Origin: Monosporascus cannonballus
Taxonomy: Eukaryota; Ascomycota; Sordariomycetes; Xylariales
Assembly (NCBI GenBank): GCA_004154925.1
Contig: QJNS01000069.1
Coordinates: 248,001 to 312,000, forward strand
Reading direction: 5' to 3'
DNA length: 64,000 bases
Shown: piece after piece, positions 12,344 to 23,409 of the stretch
How the letters are laid out: each line of letters opens with the position of its first letter
How positions within the stretch are numbered: position 1 is the stretch's first letter
Notes under the pieces: model-generated
Database searches by the model: none
The model's input: only the letters and a program-made list of their open reading frames with translations
Told to the model about the DNA's origin: nothing
Translations under genes and position numbers: made by a program

Positions 12344-14017
12344 TTGCCATTTTATTTCTTATTTTTTGACAATTCCGACGGTATGATTATTACCGCCAAG
12401 GTCCGGGCGATTAACGCCATAAATGATACTTTCAAGGGCAGGTCGTTCCGGTCGGCCTTAAAGGTATACCAGGTTAAGAGGACCTATATTCGGCGCCGGA
12501 TAAAGGGAATTTTTATTTGCGAAAAGTATAACGAAAGCCGCTAAAAGCTATTTAAGTAGTAGGAAACCGGATTAGCCTAATAGATTATCGTTTAGGGTAA
12601 ATTGGGTTATGTTTCTCCCTATGCTCGATTTCGCCAATACGCCTAGTGCGTACTTACTAATTCCGGCAGTAATGAACGGCTGGGTACAAAATGGGTAACC
12701 CGTTTTCTTGAACGGAATCCCGAGATCCGAATTTTTAAAGGCCGCGCCATGGATTATAGACGTTTGAATAACGCCATTCCGGCTTTTGCCCAGGCATTGT
12801 ATAGCCGGTTGACCATCCCAGAAGTTAGGCGGATCTTGCGGAGCAATTGGTATAACGCAAACGAGATCGGAATAATGGAGGGTATGGGAAAAAACGTTAT
12901 AGTATTCGGGGAAGCCTTAAGGAAAATTCTGTTATTTAAAAACGTCTATAAACGCGAATGGGTATTTATTATCGTTTATATTAATGCCGACGGCCGTACG
13001 CTTTTATTATTTATTATATTTAATAGCGTTAACGTTTAATAATAATGGTTTTCCGATATGAAAAGTTAATTATACGAAAACTGGTATTTTACTATATTGC
13101 CGAATAAGTGGACGAATAATAAAATCGGGTTTAAATAATTGTAAGAAGTTTTTATACCTTATATAAAACAGGTAGATCTTACCGAATGGAAACTTTTTAT
13201 CGTTAACGGCTATAATAGCCATATTACCGAAGAATTTATGTAAACCTACCTTTTGAACCGGATCTATATCGTTTTTTTTTTCGTATTTATCGCAGGTCTT
13301 TTAAGAATTTAATATAAGCGTATTTTCTTATTTTAAGCGGCGGTTTCGTATTTGGTTTTATAAACGTTATTTCGGCCGAGTTTCGGAAATTACGGATAAG
13401 GAGGATTTCCTTTAAGTACTCGAACGAACGTAATAGGACGTTTTTGAGATTTCGAAATATATCGTAATAGGCTTTAAGGCTAATGGAACGTGGCCGGTAA
13501 ACCTTCTTATTATGTTAAATAACCGGTTTATAAGGAAAAGTAGGAAAATTACTAAGGTAATAATTGCCAAACCAGATTTTGTACCTTTATAACTCGATTT
13601 CTTTAAAGTATTAAGAAATATAGGTATAAAGATATTTAAATATTCGAAAAATATAATTATTATTTAAAGGTCGTTAATTAAAATTAACTTAATTTTCGAA
13701 AAATTGACGGCCCGGTTTTTATTTAAAAAGTTTGAAAAAGTACTTGATATTTTGGGCCTTAAACTTACTGCGAGCGAATAATATAATTTGCAATTAATTT
13801 TAGCATTTGAAAAGGTAGGTTAAAAAAAAGAAAAAGGTGGTTTCCGAACCGAACGAAAATTTCGTAAAGTTACGAAATATTATAAAAGTAAAGAAGTTGT
13901 TAAGGAATCCGGCGAAGGCACCGCCTATTGTTATTCGCAAAAAGCAAAGCAAAAAGGTGGAGAAGGAAGAAAGTACATATAAAACCGATGATCCTAATTA
14001 TATAGTCGTTAAATACC
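12344..14017 (+). pseudogene. pogo-like DDE transposase, RIP-inactivated, split by copy B
   Basis: Domains in order are an N-terminal HTH (about 12400-12525, ...FRSALKVYQVKRTYIRRRIKG), a CENP-B-type HTH ending NPEIRIFKGRAMDYRRLNNA (about 12690-12780), the DDE core (12790-13640), and a Lys-rich tail up to the chromovirus insertion at 14018, resuming at 21677. The first catalytic Asp, in the NADE motif, is Asn (codon AAC, 12860-12862). The second, in the DGxxSH motif, is also Asn (AAC, 13205-13207). Both are GAC-to-AAC changes. At the third site the legible segment reads FNISVF, with Asn where LDxSVF is usual, after a shift of frame near a poly-T run. Premature stops are scattered along the frame. 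Function when intact: cut-and-paste transposition at TA. Confidence 0.8.
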
Positions 14018-14450
14018 TGTTACGTCCAAGAAGGGGACTCCATTAGACCCGAAAGAGACCAGGTGAGCTGACCTGTTTTGATCTCCACTTTAACCGGAAA
14101 AACCTCGGATCTACGTATATCTCTATTAATCTCCAGAGACATTCGGAGACCTCCAGAAACCACGAAAGGATAATTTTTTGTAAATTCCAAAAACCAAGAG
14201 AAATAAAGGAGAATATATAATAAAGTAATTTTCTTTATAAAATAATACTTATTTAATTTCGCTTTTTTATTATTAAATTAAGCTTTTAATTTAAAAATAA
14301 TTATATTATTTTTTAATTAAGGGAAAAGTACTTAAATCTTTTTAATAAATAAATTATAAAATTATTTCTTACCTTATTATTACCTGTAAATCAAAATTTA
14401 TTTCGGATATTATTTATATTTCCAGGTAAATATATAATAAGTTCGTTATA
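14018..14450 (+). repeat. 5' LTR of copy B
   Basis: It begins TGTTACGTCCAAG and ends GTTCGTTATA (originally TTACA), about 433 bp. It matches 21243-21676. Its 3' half is shared with the LTRs at 5072 and 15271. Confidence 0.9.
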
Positions 14451-14819
14451 TTTAATAATTCCTTAATTAATAACTAACGAATAATTTATCGCTTTATTAA
14501 AGCATAAGTTTTCCTAAACTTAATATAAACGATAATACAGGATAACGTTTAAAAAATAAATAACAAACCCGATTCCCGTTATTAGCCAGTAAAAAATCAG
14601 TAACCAAATTAAATAATTTACCATTTATTAAAAAAGTTCTTTAATTAATTAATAACATAACACCCTTTACCATTCGGTTTTAAAAAGGTCCTTTTTCTTT
14701 TTAACCCCAGTAATAACTTTTACCCGCAAAAAAAATAATTAAGGTACAAAAAGTTAAGATAAATAAAGAGGAAAAAAATACCTAATTAAAAAACAAAAAG
14801 AAAAAATATTAAAGCGTTT

Positions 14820-16400
14820 TACTAAGGAAAAAGAACTTGCCATGAAAAAAAGATTGGACCTTCTGGCCCAAAAAGTCAAAAGCCTGAAAAAGGAAAATGT
14901 TCGATTCGCCAAGGAAAGAAAACCGGCTTTTCCGCAATTTGGCTTTCCTAGGGAACGAAGCCAAGAAAATGGTTTCCAACCGTTTTCGTTCGAAAAAAAA
15001 CGATTACAATAACAAAAAGCTTCGATTCTGTTATTATTTGGCGTAAATTAATTAAGAAAAAGAACTATTTCATTTTCAAGTTATTATAAAATGCTAAACG
15101 TTAAAGGTTATAAACCAATTCCCCCAAAGCCCTATAGTGGGTTTACGGATATAAAAAAATTCCTAGTCCAGGCTAAATTTTATCTCAAATTTTATAAAAA
15201 TTCTTTAACGAAAAATTATTAAAAAATAATAACCATTTCTTAGTTACTTACCGGAAAAATTCTCCTATAATGTAACGAACCTGTCATACATCCACCTGGA
15301 GGTATAAGCAGTATCCGAAATGGGGTCTTGATTTGCAGGTAACAATAGGGCGAGGAATCAGTGTTCTATTCGTTAAAAAGATTTAAAGACTTTTCTCCCA
15401 ATTAGAGAACGGTACAATTACCTCTAGACTAAAAGCTTAGATTAATAACTAAGGAGCGAAAACTAAGTAGGTGGCTATTTACATAAGAAACCTGAAGTCT
15501 TATACCTCCTCTTATTTTACTGGTGTAATACTGATTTTTTAGATCTGTTAGATTACCCAGATCACTATAATCTATGTAATCTAATAAATCGGTTAAATCA
15601 CTCTAAGTCACGTGACTTAGAGTGTGGAGCTTTCCCTTTTCTGCAGCCCTGGGGCCTCCAGAACGGGTCTACTCGGGGATCCGTAACATATAATTCGAAC
15701 CTATTATGAAAAATTACCTGCAGAACTATCCCAACGAATTTTCGGATATAACCAATTATATTTTAATAAATATAAATATTTCAAGGAAAAAATAAAAACC
15801 TTATTTGGAAATTTAAATAAAAAATAATATGCAGTTAAATAGTTCTATTTTTTTCGTTAAACCAAATTAATATCCAAATATATAACCGAATTTAATCGTT
15901 TAACAATTATTTTTAACTTATTAAAAAATGCGTTATTTTATCTTTATTACGACGGCTTAAAACCTTAAATTAAGAAAAACTATATATGGAACCCAAAATA
16001 AAATTCTTTATAAAATATATTAATAAGGTTATCGTCGCCGACCGCCGCACTTTTAATCGGTACTTCGAAAAGAAAAGGACCGGCAAACGAAATAACGATA
16101 AAAGCACCAGTAACCGAACTAAGAAAGATAAGGGCAAGCCTTAGAAAAAAACGAATGCCGTTTCAAAAAAGCCCAAGAAAAACAAATCCAATATAAAATA
16201 TTTTAATTATGGCAAAAAGGGATATTTCAAAAACAAATATCGTTTCCCCGCCAAAAGGAATTCCAAAAAGGGAGAAATTCCTTAACCTTAAAAAAATTAA
16301 AATAACTGAACAAAAAACCAACAATAAGGCAAAAAAAAAAAGAAAGAAATTAGTTCGATTTCCTTCCAGCCAGAATTCATTATTGCTATAACCACTTAAA
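14820..16400 (+). pseudogene. gag remnant of copy B, interrupted by a solo LTR
   Basis: A Lys/Glu-rich coiled-coil start is readable at 14835-14930 (RLDLLAQKVKSLKKEN-like). The typical Gag entry KPIPPKPYSGFTDIKKFLVQ is at about 15112-15172. The frame is then broken by the solo LTR at 15271-15688. After it, the capsid region continues to a CCHC knuckle at about 16195-16245, where NYGKKGYFKNK replaces the NCGKKGHFKNKC pattern (Cys to Tyr, His to Tyr). A Lys-rich linker to 16391 follows. Confidence 0.7.
15266..15693 (-). mobile_element. Solo LTR inserted in gag of copy B, with TATAA duplication
   Basis: The LTR is 15271-15688, from TGTAACGAAC to GGATCCGTAACA as read on the plus strand, i.e. in reverse orientation. 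It is flanked by a perfect 5-bp repeat TATAA at 15266-15270 and 15689-15693. It is a full-length inverted match to the 3' LTR of copy A (5072-5495). It keeps much more G+C, including CACGTGACTTAG and CTGCAGCCCTGGGGCC, so it is younger or escaped RIP. A solo LTR forms by recombination between the two LTRs of a full element. Confidence 0.9.
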
Positions 16401-16619
16401 TCCAAAACGATATCCCAAAATACGAAAATTATTTTATCTGCTAGGATTTTAAAGTTAAAACCTATAAGTATTACCCAGGATAAACGGCTTCCAGGATAGC
16501 CATAACGCTAGGATATCGTTATTATCTCGAACTATCTTAATATAAAATATACGACGAAAACGGTTAATTTCGACCTAACGTTAATAACCATAAATAATTA
16601 CTCCCAAAACTTTACGAAC

Positions 16620-19600
16620 TCCCCAAATATTCGGTACATACCGAAAAACCCCATAACTTATTATATTTTATTACTTACTACCGCAATAACTATTTTATTT
16701 ATTTTAAAGCTAAAAAAAATAATAACTTTTAACCTGGATAAAATAAAAAGATATTTATTAAGCCTAATAACGAATATAGATATATAAAAATCTTTCGATA
16801 GCCAAAATACCTTAAATCTTATTATTTATATCTCAATTCAAAACGGAATCGAAAGGCTATATCGTAAAAATACTTATATTACGTCCCGACGTTTTGCATT
16901 TAATACGAACTCCTAAATATGAAAATACCTTTTTCGGAAATATACCTTTTTAATCTTATAATTCAAAAAATATAAAATTAAGGATTAAGCTAAAAAAGAA
17001 TAATTTCTTTCGGATATTAATTAGGCAAAAAAAATATAAATATATAAACGATTATTATACCAAATACGCAACTAAAAAAGTTCGAAAATGGAAACGTTTT
17101 TTCGCAAACAAATCACGTTAATTAAAAAACGATAAAGGCCTTCGAAAATAAGGTATCGAAAAACCTTAATATACAAAACCTTATATAAAACGACAAAAGG
17201 ATTACGCAGCCAGATCGAAATTCCTTTACGATATAAAAACAAAATATTTAAAGCCATAATTAACTTAAAAGTTAAAAAAATTTCATTTTTTTTCAATAAC
17301 AGAAAAATATCAGATTTCTTAGAAATATAAGTTAAAGTCTTACAAATTACGCATAATGAACGGAAATTTATTTACGTACGAAAACGGACGAATCCTACGA
17401 GAAATTAAAAAACTCCCAGTACGGATTTAAAAATACCAAAAATAGATTTTGCTAGATATTGCCGATATTTCCAGATACGATATTATCCTGGAAATGCCAT
17501 AATTCAAATTTAACAATCCACATATTAACTGAAAGCATTAAACATTCTTATGAAAAAATAAGCCACTCGAAAAAAATAACTAAAAAATCTATTATATCAT
17601 TAAGGAAATCCAAATTGCAAATTAAATTTTTACAGTACTACCTGAATATCGACGATTCAAAAAACTATTTAAAAATAAAAAAAAATCACGAATTACCACC
17701 TTATAGCCAATAAAATCACAAAATATCTATTAAAAAAGGGCACTATCTTAAATTTCACAAAACCTATTACATAAACCTTAACAAATTAAAGACCTTATAA
17801 AAAAACATTTAACTTAACCTAAAAAAAAGATATATTTAATTTTTTACTTCTCCTATTAAATATCCCGTTTTCATAATACCAAAAATTAAAAATAAAAAAC
17901 AAAAAATTAATAAAAACGAAAATCTGGTTTTTAAAAAAAATAATCGATTACAAATAATTAAACGATATTACGATTAAAAACGGATATCTTTTAACCCTTA
18001 TAAATACGTTAAAAAAGAACATCAACAAAACAAAATGGTTTACTGCATTTAATTTCCGAAACGGTTATTACCGTATCAAAATAGCCAAAGGAAAAAAATA
18101 GAAAACGGCATTCAGAACGATACATAAACTTTACGAATATCGAATAATACCTATGGGACTTACTAATGCCCCCGCCAATTTCCAACGCCTAATCATAATT
18201 ACGCTCAGAAAATTTCTGGACAAGTTTGTATTCGTCTATCTCGACGATATCCTCATTTACTCCGAAACTCTGCAGAAATACAAAAAGCAAATCGCCTAAA
18301 TACTCCAAACATTAAACAAAGCGAATATCCGAATTAACCCAGCCAAAAATATATAACATAAGTAGAAACTAAACTTTCTAAAATATACTTTTACCCCCGG
18401 CCAAATTTAGATTTAACGCTTTAAAATAGAAATAATTAAGGATTAACCTATCCCTAATAAAGTAACTATTATAAATATCCGGCAAATCTTAAAATTTACA
18501 GATTACGTACGCGGCCTAATCAAAAAATACGGAAATATAATTAAGCCATTAACAAAACTTACCACCAAGGAATATATAAAAAAAGATTTAAATTTTTAAA
18601 AAAAAACAAAAAAACATTTTAAATCTTAAAAAAATGTAATTACTAATAGATATATAACAAGATTACCGTATACCAATAAAAAAACGCCTAAAAATAAATA
18701 CTTCAAATTACGTATTAAATATTATCTTAAAATAACTAAAAAATAATAACAAATAATACCTAGTAATATATTATTTAAAAACATTCCGAAATACAAAACT
18801 TAAATATCTAATTTACGACAAAAAATTATTAACAATTATTAACGCTTTCAAAAAATAAAAATCTTTCCTTAACGAAACAAAAAAACCTTTTAATATTTAC
18901 TCCGATTATAAAAACATTACCCGATTCATAAAGGAATAAAAATTAAACAAAAACTATAAAACTTAAATAATTTTTTTATCAAAATTTAACTTCAAAATAT
19001 ATTATATAAAAAAAAATATCTAGGCGGATATTCTTAATTATAAAAACAATTACGATTCCAAAGTTCTTAAAAAAAACATATAAATATTACAATATAACCA
19101 AAATAATACAATATAATTATGCAAAATCTTAAAACCATCCTCCGAACTCTTAATACGGTTCTGAAATTCTTACGACAAAAAAGAACAAAAAAAGGTTTAA
19201 CAGCTAAAAGAACAACCAAAAAACCAGCTACTGTACCATGGCAAAATTTATATTCCAAAGGATCAACAGGAATAATTCGTAAAGGAATTTTACGAAAACC
19301 CGTTACATGGATATCAAGAAATCTTCAAAACCACCCAACAATTACAGGAAAAGTACAACTTTCCAGAGTTACGCCAAATAATTAAGAAAATTATTAAAAA
19401 TTGCAATATTTGCAATAAGGTAAAAGCAGCCCGCCATAAGCCCTATGGGCTATTGCAACTTACGGACATTTCTAACAAAATATGGAACACCATAGCTTGG
19501 GACTTTATTACGAACTTTCCTCTATCCAAAAACCCAGTTACTAAAGTCGAATACAACAAAATATAAATAATAATAAACAGATTTACCAAATATAAATACT

Positions 19601-20560
19601 TCTTACCTTTTAAAGAAATTATAACGGCAAAACAACTAACTTATGTATTTATCCGGTATTACTTCGACAAATACGAAATGCCAGAAAAAATTATCTTTAA
19701 TCGAAATAAATTTTTTACGTCCAAATTTGGCATTAATTTTTTTAAATAAATTAATGTTAAATTCAAATTCTCGATAACCTATCACCCTTAAACGAATGGC
19801 CAAATAAAAAAACTTAATTAAACCTTAAAGCAATACCTTCGAAACTATGTTAATTACCAACAAAATAACTAAATAAAACTGTTATTATTAGCACAAATAA
19901 CTTACAATACGTTTATTAACGAAAATATAGATATATTTTACATACAGTCGTATATAAACATAAAACGGCAATTTAACAACTAAAACAAGCAATAAATAAA
20001 GTACTTATAATTACTACCATAATTCCCTAAATAAAAACGATAATAACAAAAATCAAGATTATATAAGCTTAATTACGGACCGAATTATAATTTCTCCAGC
20101 AAAAAATGGCCCAGTATTACAACAAAAAAATTAAAGGATTAACTTTAACGAAAAAAAAATAAGGTCTACTTATTACGACAAAAATAAAACGCAACCTTAA
20201 ATATCTTATAAATCAAAACGAAAAGGCCTAATAATAAGCTCGATTTTAAAAAAAACTTGGCCCGTTCAAAATTAATAAAGTTATTTCCAAAAATAATTAC
20301 AAATTGTCACTACCCAAGATAATAAAAATATATCCTATTTTTTACGTTTCCCTACTAAAACCAGTTCCAAAGAACGCCCCGCTAAAGAAAATCTGGAACT
20401 CAAAGAAAATACCAATAAATACGAAATCGAAAAAATACTAAATTCTAAAATGGTCAAAAACAAAATTAAGTACTTAATTAAATAAATAAATTACTTACTA
20501 AAAGACAACACATAGGAACCACTTAACCACTTAACGAATGCGATGGACCTAATTAAGACG
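16620..20560 (+). pseudogene. Gypsy pol of copy B (RT, RNase H, integrase, chromodomain)
   Basis: The RT motif VYLDDILIYSE is intact at about 18232-18270. RNase H spans about 18640-18960. The integrase zinc domain (KNCNICNK) is near 19395-19420, a core follows, then a TYHP-TNGQ block at about 19776. The boundary motif YPIFYVSLLKPVP is near 20330-20370. The chromodomain at 20410-20540 reads KYEIEKILNSKMVKNKIKYL, then stop-containing remnants of W-x-Y and DNTWEPLNHL. Gln/Trp codons have often become stops, consistent with RIP. The order (integrase before the chromodomain, both after RT-RNase H) is that of chromoviruses. Confidence 0.85.
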
Positions 20561-21056
20561 TTTTACCGCCAAAATCCTGACCGACCGTTTCCAACGCGGC
20601 CAAGATCGCAGGCGACAACAAACCCCCACATAAATCTAACCTTACGTCGTTCCAATCGAAAAAGATAAAGGCCTCTGCCGAGACACCCATCTCCAACGCA
20701 AGCCGTACTTGCTCCTTTTCCACCCGACGACGTTCTTCCTCCATTTTCTCTTATTCCTCCAGTTCGTCCATGCTCTTAAAACCCCTTTGAATAAATAACA
20801 TTCCTTTGGAATGCAACTATTCCGACTAACGGTCCAAACAAACAATACGGTTGGACAGCTCTTGGAGCTATTAAACCGCCAAACGTTTTTCTCGTTCAAT
20901 CCGCAGTTTTTCGGCTCGAATGTTTTATAAAAACGAAAGTAAAACGTGGTTTCCGTCACAAATCTGGACGTTAGCCAGCAAACAATTCTGGCAGCTTTTC
21001 CGGCCCTCCAGCATCTTACAAAGAAACTTCTTTTCGAAACAACGTATGCACGGCAT
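20553..21056 (-). pseudogene. Antisense Zn2Cys6-like / coiled-coil protein of copy B
   Basis: On the minus strand, ATG at 21056 opens a 168-codon frame to 20553, interrupted by at least four stops (for example TAA at 20927-20925 and tandem stops at 20873-20868) where Gln/Trp codons are expected. The first ~40 codons encode MPCIRCFEKKFLC, then more cysteines with spacing C-X2-C-X6-C-X8-C-X2-C-X7-C, which fits the fungal Zn2Cys6 binuclear cluster pattern. The rest is Glu/Arg/Leu-rich coiled coil (MEEERRRVEKEQVRLALEMG). From memory, similar short proteins are frequent and uncharacterised in fungal databases. The location inside a retrotransposon, opposite to pol, suggests a transposon-encoded regulator or nucleic-acid-binding protein, but no function is established here. 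Confidence 0.65.
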
Positions 21057-21242
21057 AACTTTAAAACCAAAATCAAAAATAACCTTAGCAAAATCGCGAT
21101 AACTCTTAATGGAAATTTTAACGCGTTTTAAAAGTTTACCTAACATAATTAATAACGTTATAATATGAAAAAAAATAAAAGGAAGGGAAACTGGCTTACC
21201 TGCTGATCTTTAGAGACAAAGATCCTGGAAAAAGGGAAATAG

Positions 21243-21676
21243 TATTACGTCCAAGAAAAGGACTCTATTAGACTCGGAAAAGACCAGGTAAGCTAACCTG
21301 TTTTGATCTCCACTTTAACCGGAAAAACCTCGGATCTACGTATATCTCTATTAATCTCCAAAGACACCCGGAGACCTCCAAAAACCACGAAAAAATAATT
21401 TTTCGTAAATTTCAAAAACTAAAGAAAAATAAAGGAGAATATATAATAAAATAATTTTCTTTGTAAAATAGCATTTATTTAATTTTGTTCCTTAATTATT
21501 AATTTAAGCTCTTAATTTAAAAGTAATTGTACCGTTTTTTAATTAAGGGAAAAATACTTAAATCTTTTTAATAAATAAATTACAGAATTATTTTTCGCCT
21601 TATTGTTACCTGCAAATCAAGACTTATTTCGGATACTGCTTATACCTCTAGGTGGATGTATAACAGGTTCGTTACA
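21243..21676 (+). repeat. 3' LTR of copy B
   Basis: It begins TATTACGTCCAAG (from TGTTACG) and ends GTTCGTTACA, followed by the duplication ATACC at 21677-21681. It matches the 5' LTR at 14018-14450 with mostly transition differences. Confidence 0.9.
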
Positions 21677-21761
21677 ATACCGTTAAAGAACGAAATAGAT
21701 TATTATGTTAGTTATTAAGTTATCGCTGTTTGAAATTGGGGTGTTGGTGGCGATGGCCTCA

Positions 21762-21811
21762 AAAAACGCTCGGAGCGTAAAGGGGTCGAGGCGTGAAGTA
21801 GGTGTTTGTCT
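21762..21811 (-). repeat. Right terminal inverted repeat of the pogo-like element
   Basis: The inverted match to 12217-12266 is followed by TA at 21812-21813. Confidence 0.85.
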
Positions 21812-21813
21812 TA

Positions 21814-22192
21814 CCGCGGCAATAATAAGAAAAAACGAATATAGCAATAATTCTTTTTCTCGTATACTTAATATACGTATAATTTATTTTTTTTATTAAA
21901 TTAATTAATTATAATATTTTTTATTACAATTATTTAAAGATTATAAAAATTACGATAAACAGATTTAAGAGAGTAATTCCTTTTTATCTAGAGAGTATAT
22001 CGTAAAATAGGGGTATTTGTATTAGTTATCAAGTTCTACAACACCCGGAAGAACCTTATTCCGGCGCCCCCACAATATATAAAGAGCTTTCTAGCTATCG
22101 CTCCTTAGAACTTAATTCTAGTCAGACAATTATCGCTTTTCACACTCTATATAACCTTTTCTCGCGATCAGCCTAACTGTGACAAAACGTTA
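21814..22192 (+). repeat. LTR-like repeat, right part of first copy
   Basis: This segment matches 22441-22813 closely toward its 3' end (CGTAAAATA, CCTTATTCCGGCGC, ATATATAAAG, CACACTCTATAT, CTGTGAC). It carries a TATA box at about 22075-22084 and looks like a promoter-bearing LTR. The left part of this copy is at 12060-12214, separated by the DNA transposon. Confidence 0.6.
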
Positions 22193-22813
22193 ATATTATA
22201 ATTGTTGTTCTTTAATTTAAAACGTTTATAAAATTATTATATAAGCCGAAAAAATTTAATATATAAAATTAATAAAAAATAAGTACGTAAAACATAAAAT
22301 ACGTCACAGTCCCAAGTGGCACCTTGTAGGTATATAGGGCAGAACAAGGCGGTTAGGGCTCGACCTGACAACGTTCCACTTTTAGTGGTGTGATGGTTAC
22401 GCTTTTGTTCTCGTGCCGTAACAAAATATAAATTTATTATAATAATATTTATTAATAAAATAATAATAAAAGTAAAAATATATAATAATATTTTTCTTTC
22501 ATATATTTAATATATATTCGGTTTATTATTTTATTAATTAATTTAATTAGTTACGTTATTTTTTTAATTATTATAATTATAAAAATTACAATAAGTAAAT
22601 TTTGAAAAAATATATTTGAGAGATATATCGTAAAATAAAGGTATTTATATTAGTTATTAAGCTTTTAGTACCCCGGAAAAACCTTATTCCGGCGCGCCCA
22701 CAGTATATAAAAAGCTTTCTCACCACCATTCGCTAAAGCTCAATTCTAGCAAGACAATTATCACTTCTCACACTCTATATTACCTTATCTACCGATCAGC
22801 TTAACTGTGACAG
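22193..22813 (+). repeat. LTR-like repeat, second copy
   Basis: Positions 22193-22310 match 12070-12200 and 22441-22813 match 21814-22192. A TATA box is at 22704-22710. Between the two halves (about 22311-22440) is extra sequence, less AT-rich, that has no counterpart in the first copy. The repeat marks the border between the AT-rich block and GC-normal DNA at about 22,820. Confidence 0.6.
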
Positions 22814-22926
22814 AAACACATTGTTATACACCTATATTGGTGCTCGTCTCGTATGGTCCATAGTGTTTTTGCGTTCTGGGCCGTAAGCAAAATTTGCAGC
22901 CTGTCAGTCAAGCCGGAGATTGACAT

Positions 22927-23409
22927 TTAACGGCATGTGTGTCGCAATGGGTTGCCCCAACAACGGAAAGAGGATCCGGGCTTCCTTCTGCTCGACCCTT
23001 TTGCTGGTAAGATTACGCGAAACTCTGCTGGGGGGCCAGGTATCGGACAGGCGACGTCGGGTACCTGCAGTACGATAGTACCCTTGTCCTTAAAAGCCGC
23101 ATTGGAGACCAGCGCGGTTCTCCTCGGGCTCCTCCTCGGGCGCTTCTTCTTAGCAACAGCAACGCTGGCGTTGCTCTTACTGAGGCGTCCCCTCTTGCTG
23201 CCGGTAGCCGACTTGGCCGCAGCCGTCTTCTTAACAGAGGCTGAGGGAGAGCGCTTGTTGAGCGGAGCGGCGGCAGTTATCCATCTGTACTCTATCGACG
23301 CCAACTCTGCCTTCCTTAGCATCCGAGCAATTCTCTGTTGTTGACCGAACCGCAGCCATAAGATACGCCAGCACCTCGACGGCTGGGTCCGCTCCTTAAC
23401 CCTTTCCAT
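22927..23409 (-). CDS. Hypothetical basic protein or exon, AT-hook-like
   Basis: A 160-codon open frame on the minus strand, GC-rich in third positions. The central part is Ser/Ala/Lys/Arg-rich with KKKRPRRSPRR, which resembles an AT-hook or nuclear-localisation segment. No other domain is recognised. It lies just outside the transposon block on the same strand as the frames at 23680-24186 and 24823-25098, so the three may be exons or broken pieces of one gene. The start is uncertain and the expression status unknown. Confidence 0.3.
   Translation of the reverse strand: MERVKERTQPSRCWRILWLRFGQQQRIARMLRKAELASIEYRWITAAAPLNKRSPSASVKKTAAAKSATGSKRGRLSKSNASVAVAKKKRPRRSPRRTALVSNAAFKDKGTIVLQVPDVACPIPGPPAEFRVILPAKGSSRRKPGSSFRCWGNPLRHTCR

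Larger units (their letters stand above)
14018..21676 (+). mobile_element. Full-length Ty3/Gypsy chromovirus copy B
   Basis: It is delimited by LTRs at 14018-14450 and 21243-21676 and by the perfect 5-bp target duplication ATACC (14013-14017 and 21677-21681). Subtracting the nested solo LTR and its duplication, the element is about 7.24 kb. Order: LTR, gag with zinc knuckle, pol (RT, RNase H, integrase), chromodomain, antisense cysteine-cluster/coiled-coil frame, purine-rich stretch (AAAAAGGGAAATAG), LTR. It is better preserved than copy A, with longer readable blocks around RT and integrase, but all frames are interrupted. Confidence 0.9.
12217..21811 (+). mobile_element. pogo/Fot-like DNA transposon interrupted by chromovirus copy B
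   Basis: The termini are ~50-bp inverted repeats: AGTCAAACACCCACTTCACG from 12217 and, on the other strand from 21811, AGACAAACACCTACTTCACG. They are flanked by the target dinucleotide TA (12215-12216 and 21812-21813), as expected for the Tc1/mariner-pogo superfamily. Without the 7.66-kb chromovirus and its 5-bp duplication the element is about 1.93 kb, a normal size for Fot1-like elements. It encodes one DDE transposase, now degraded. The GC-rich termini have kept more CpG-rich sequence than the interior. Confidence 0.85.
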
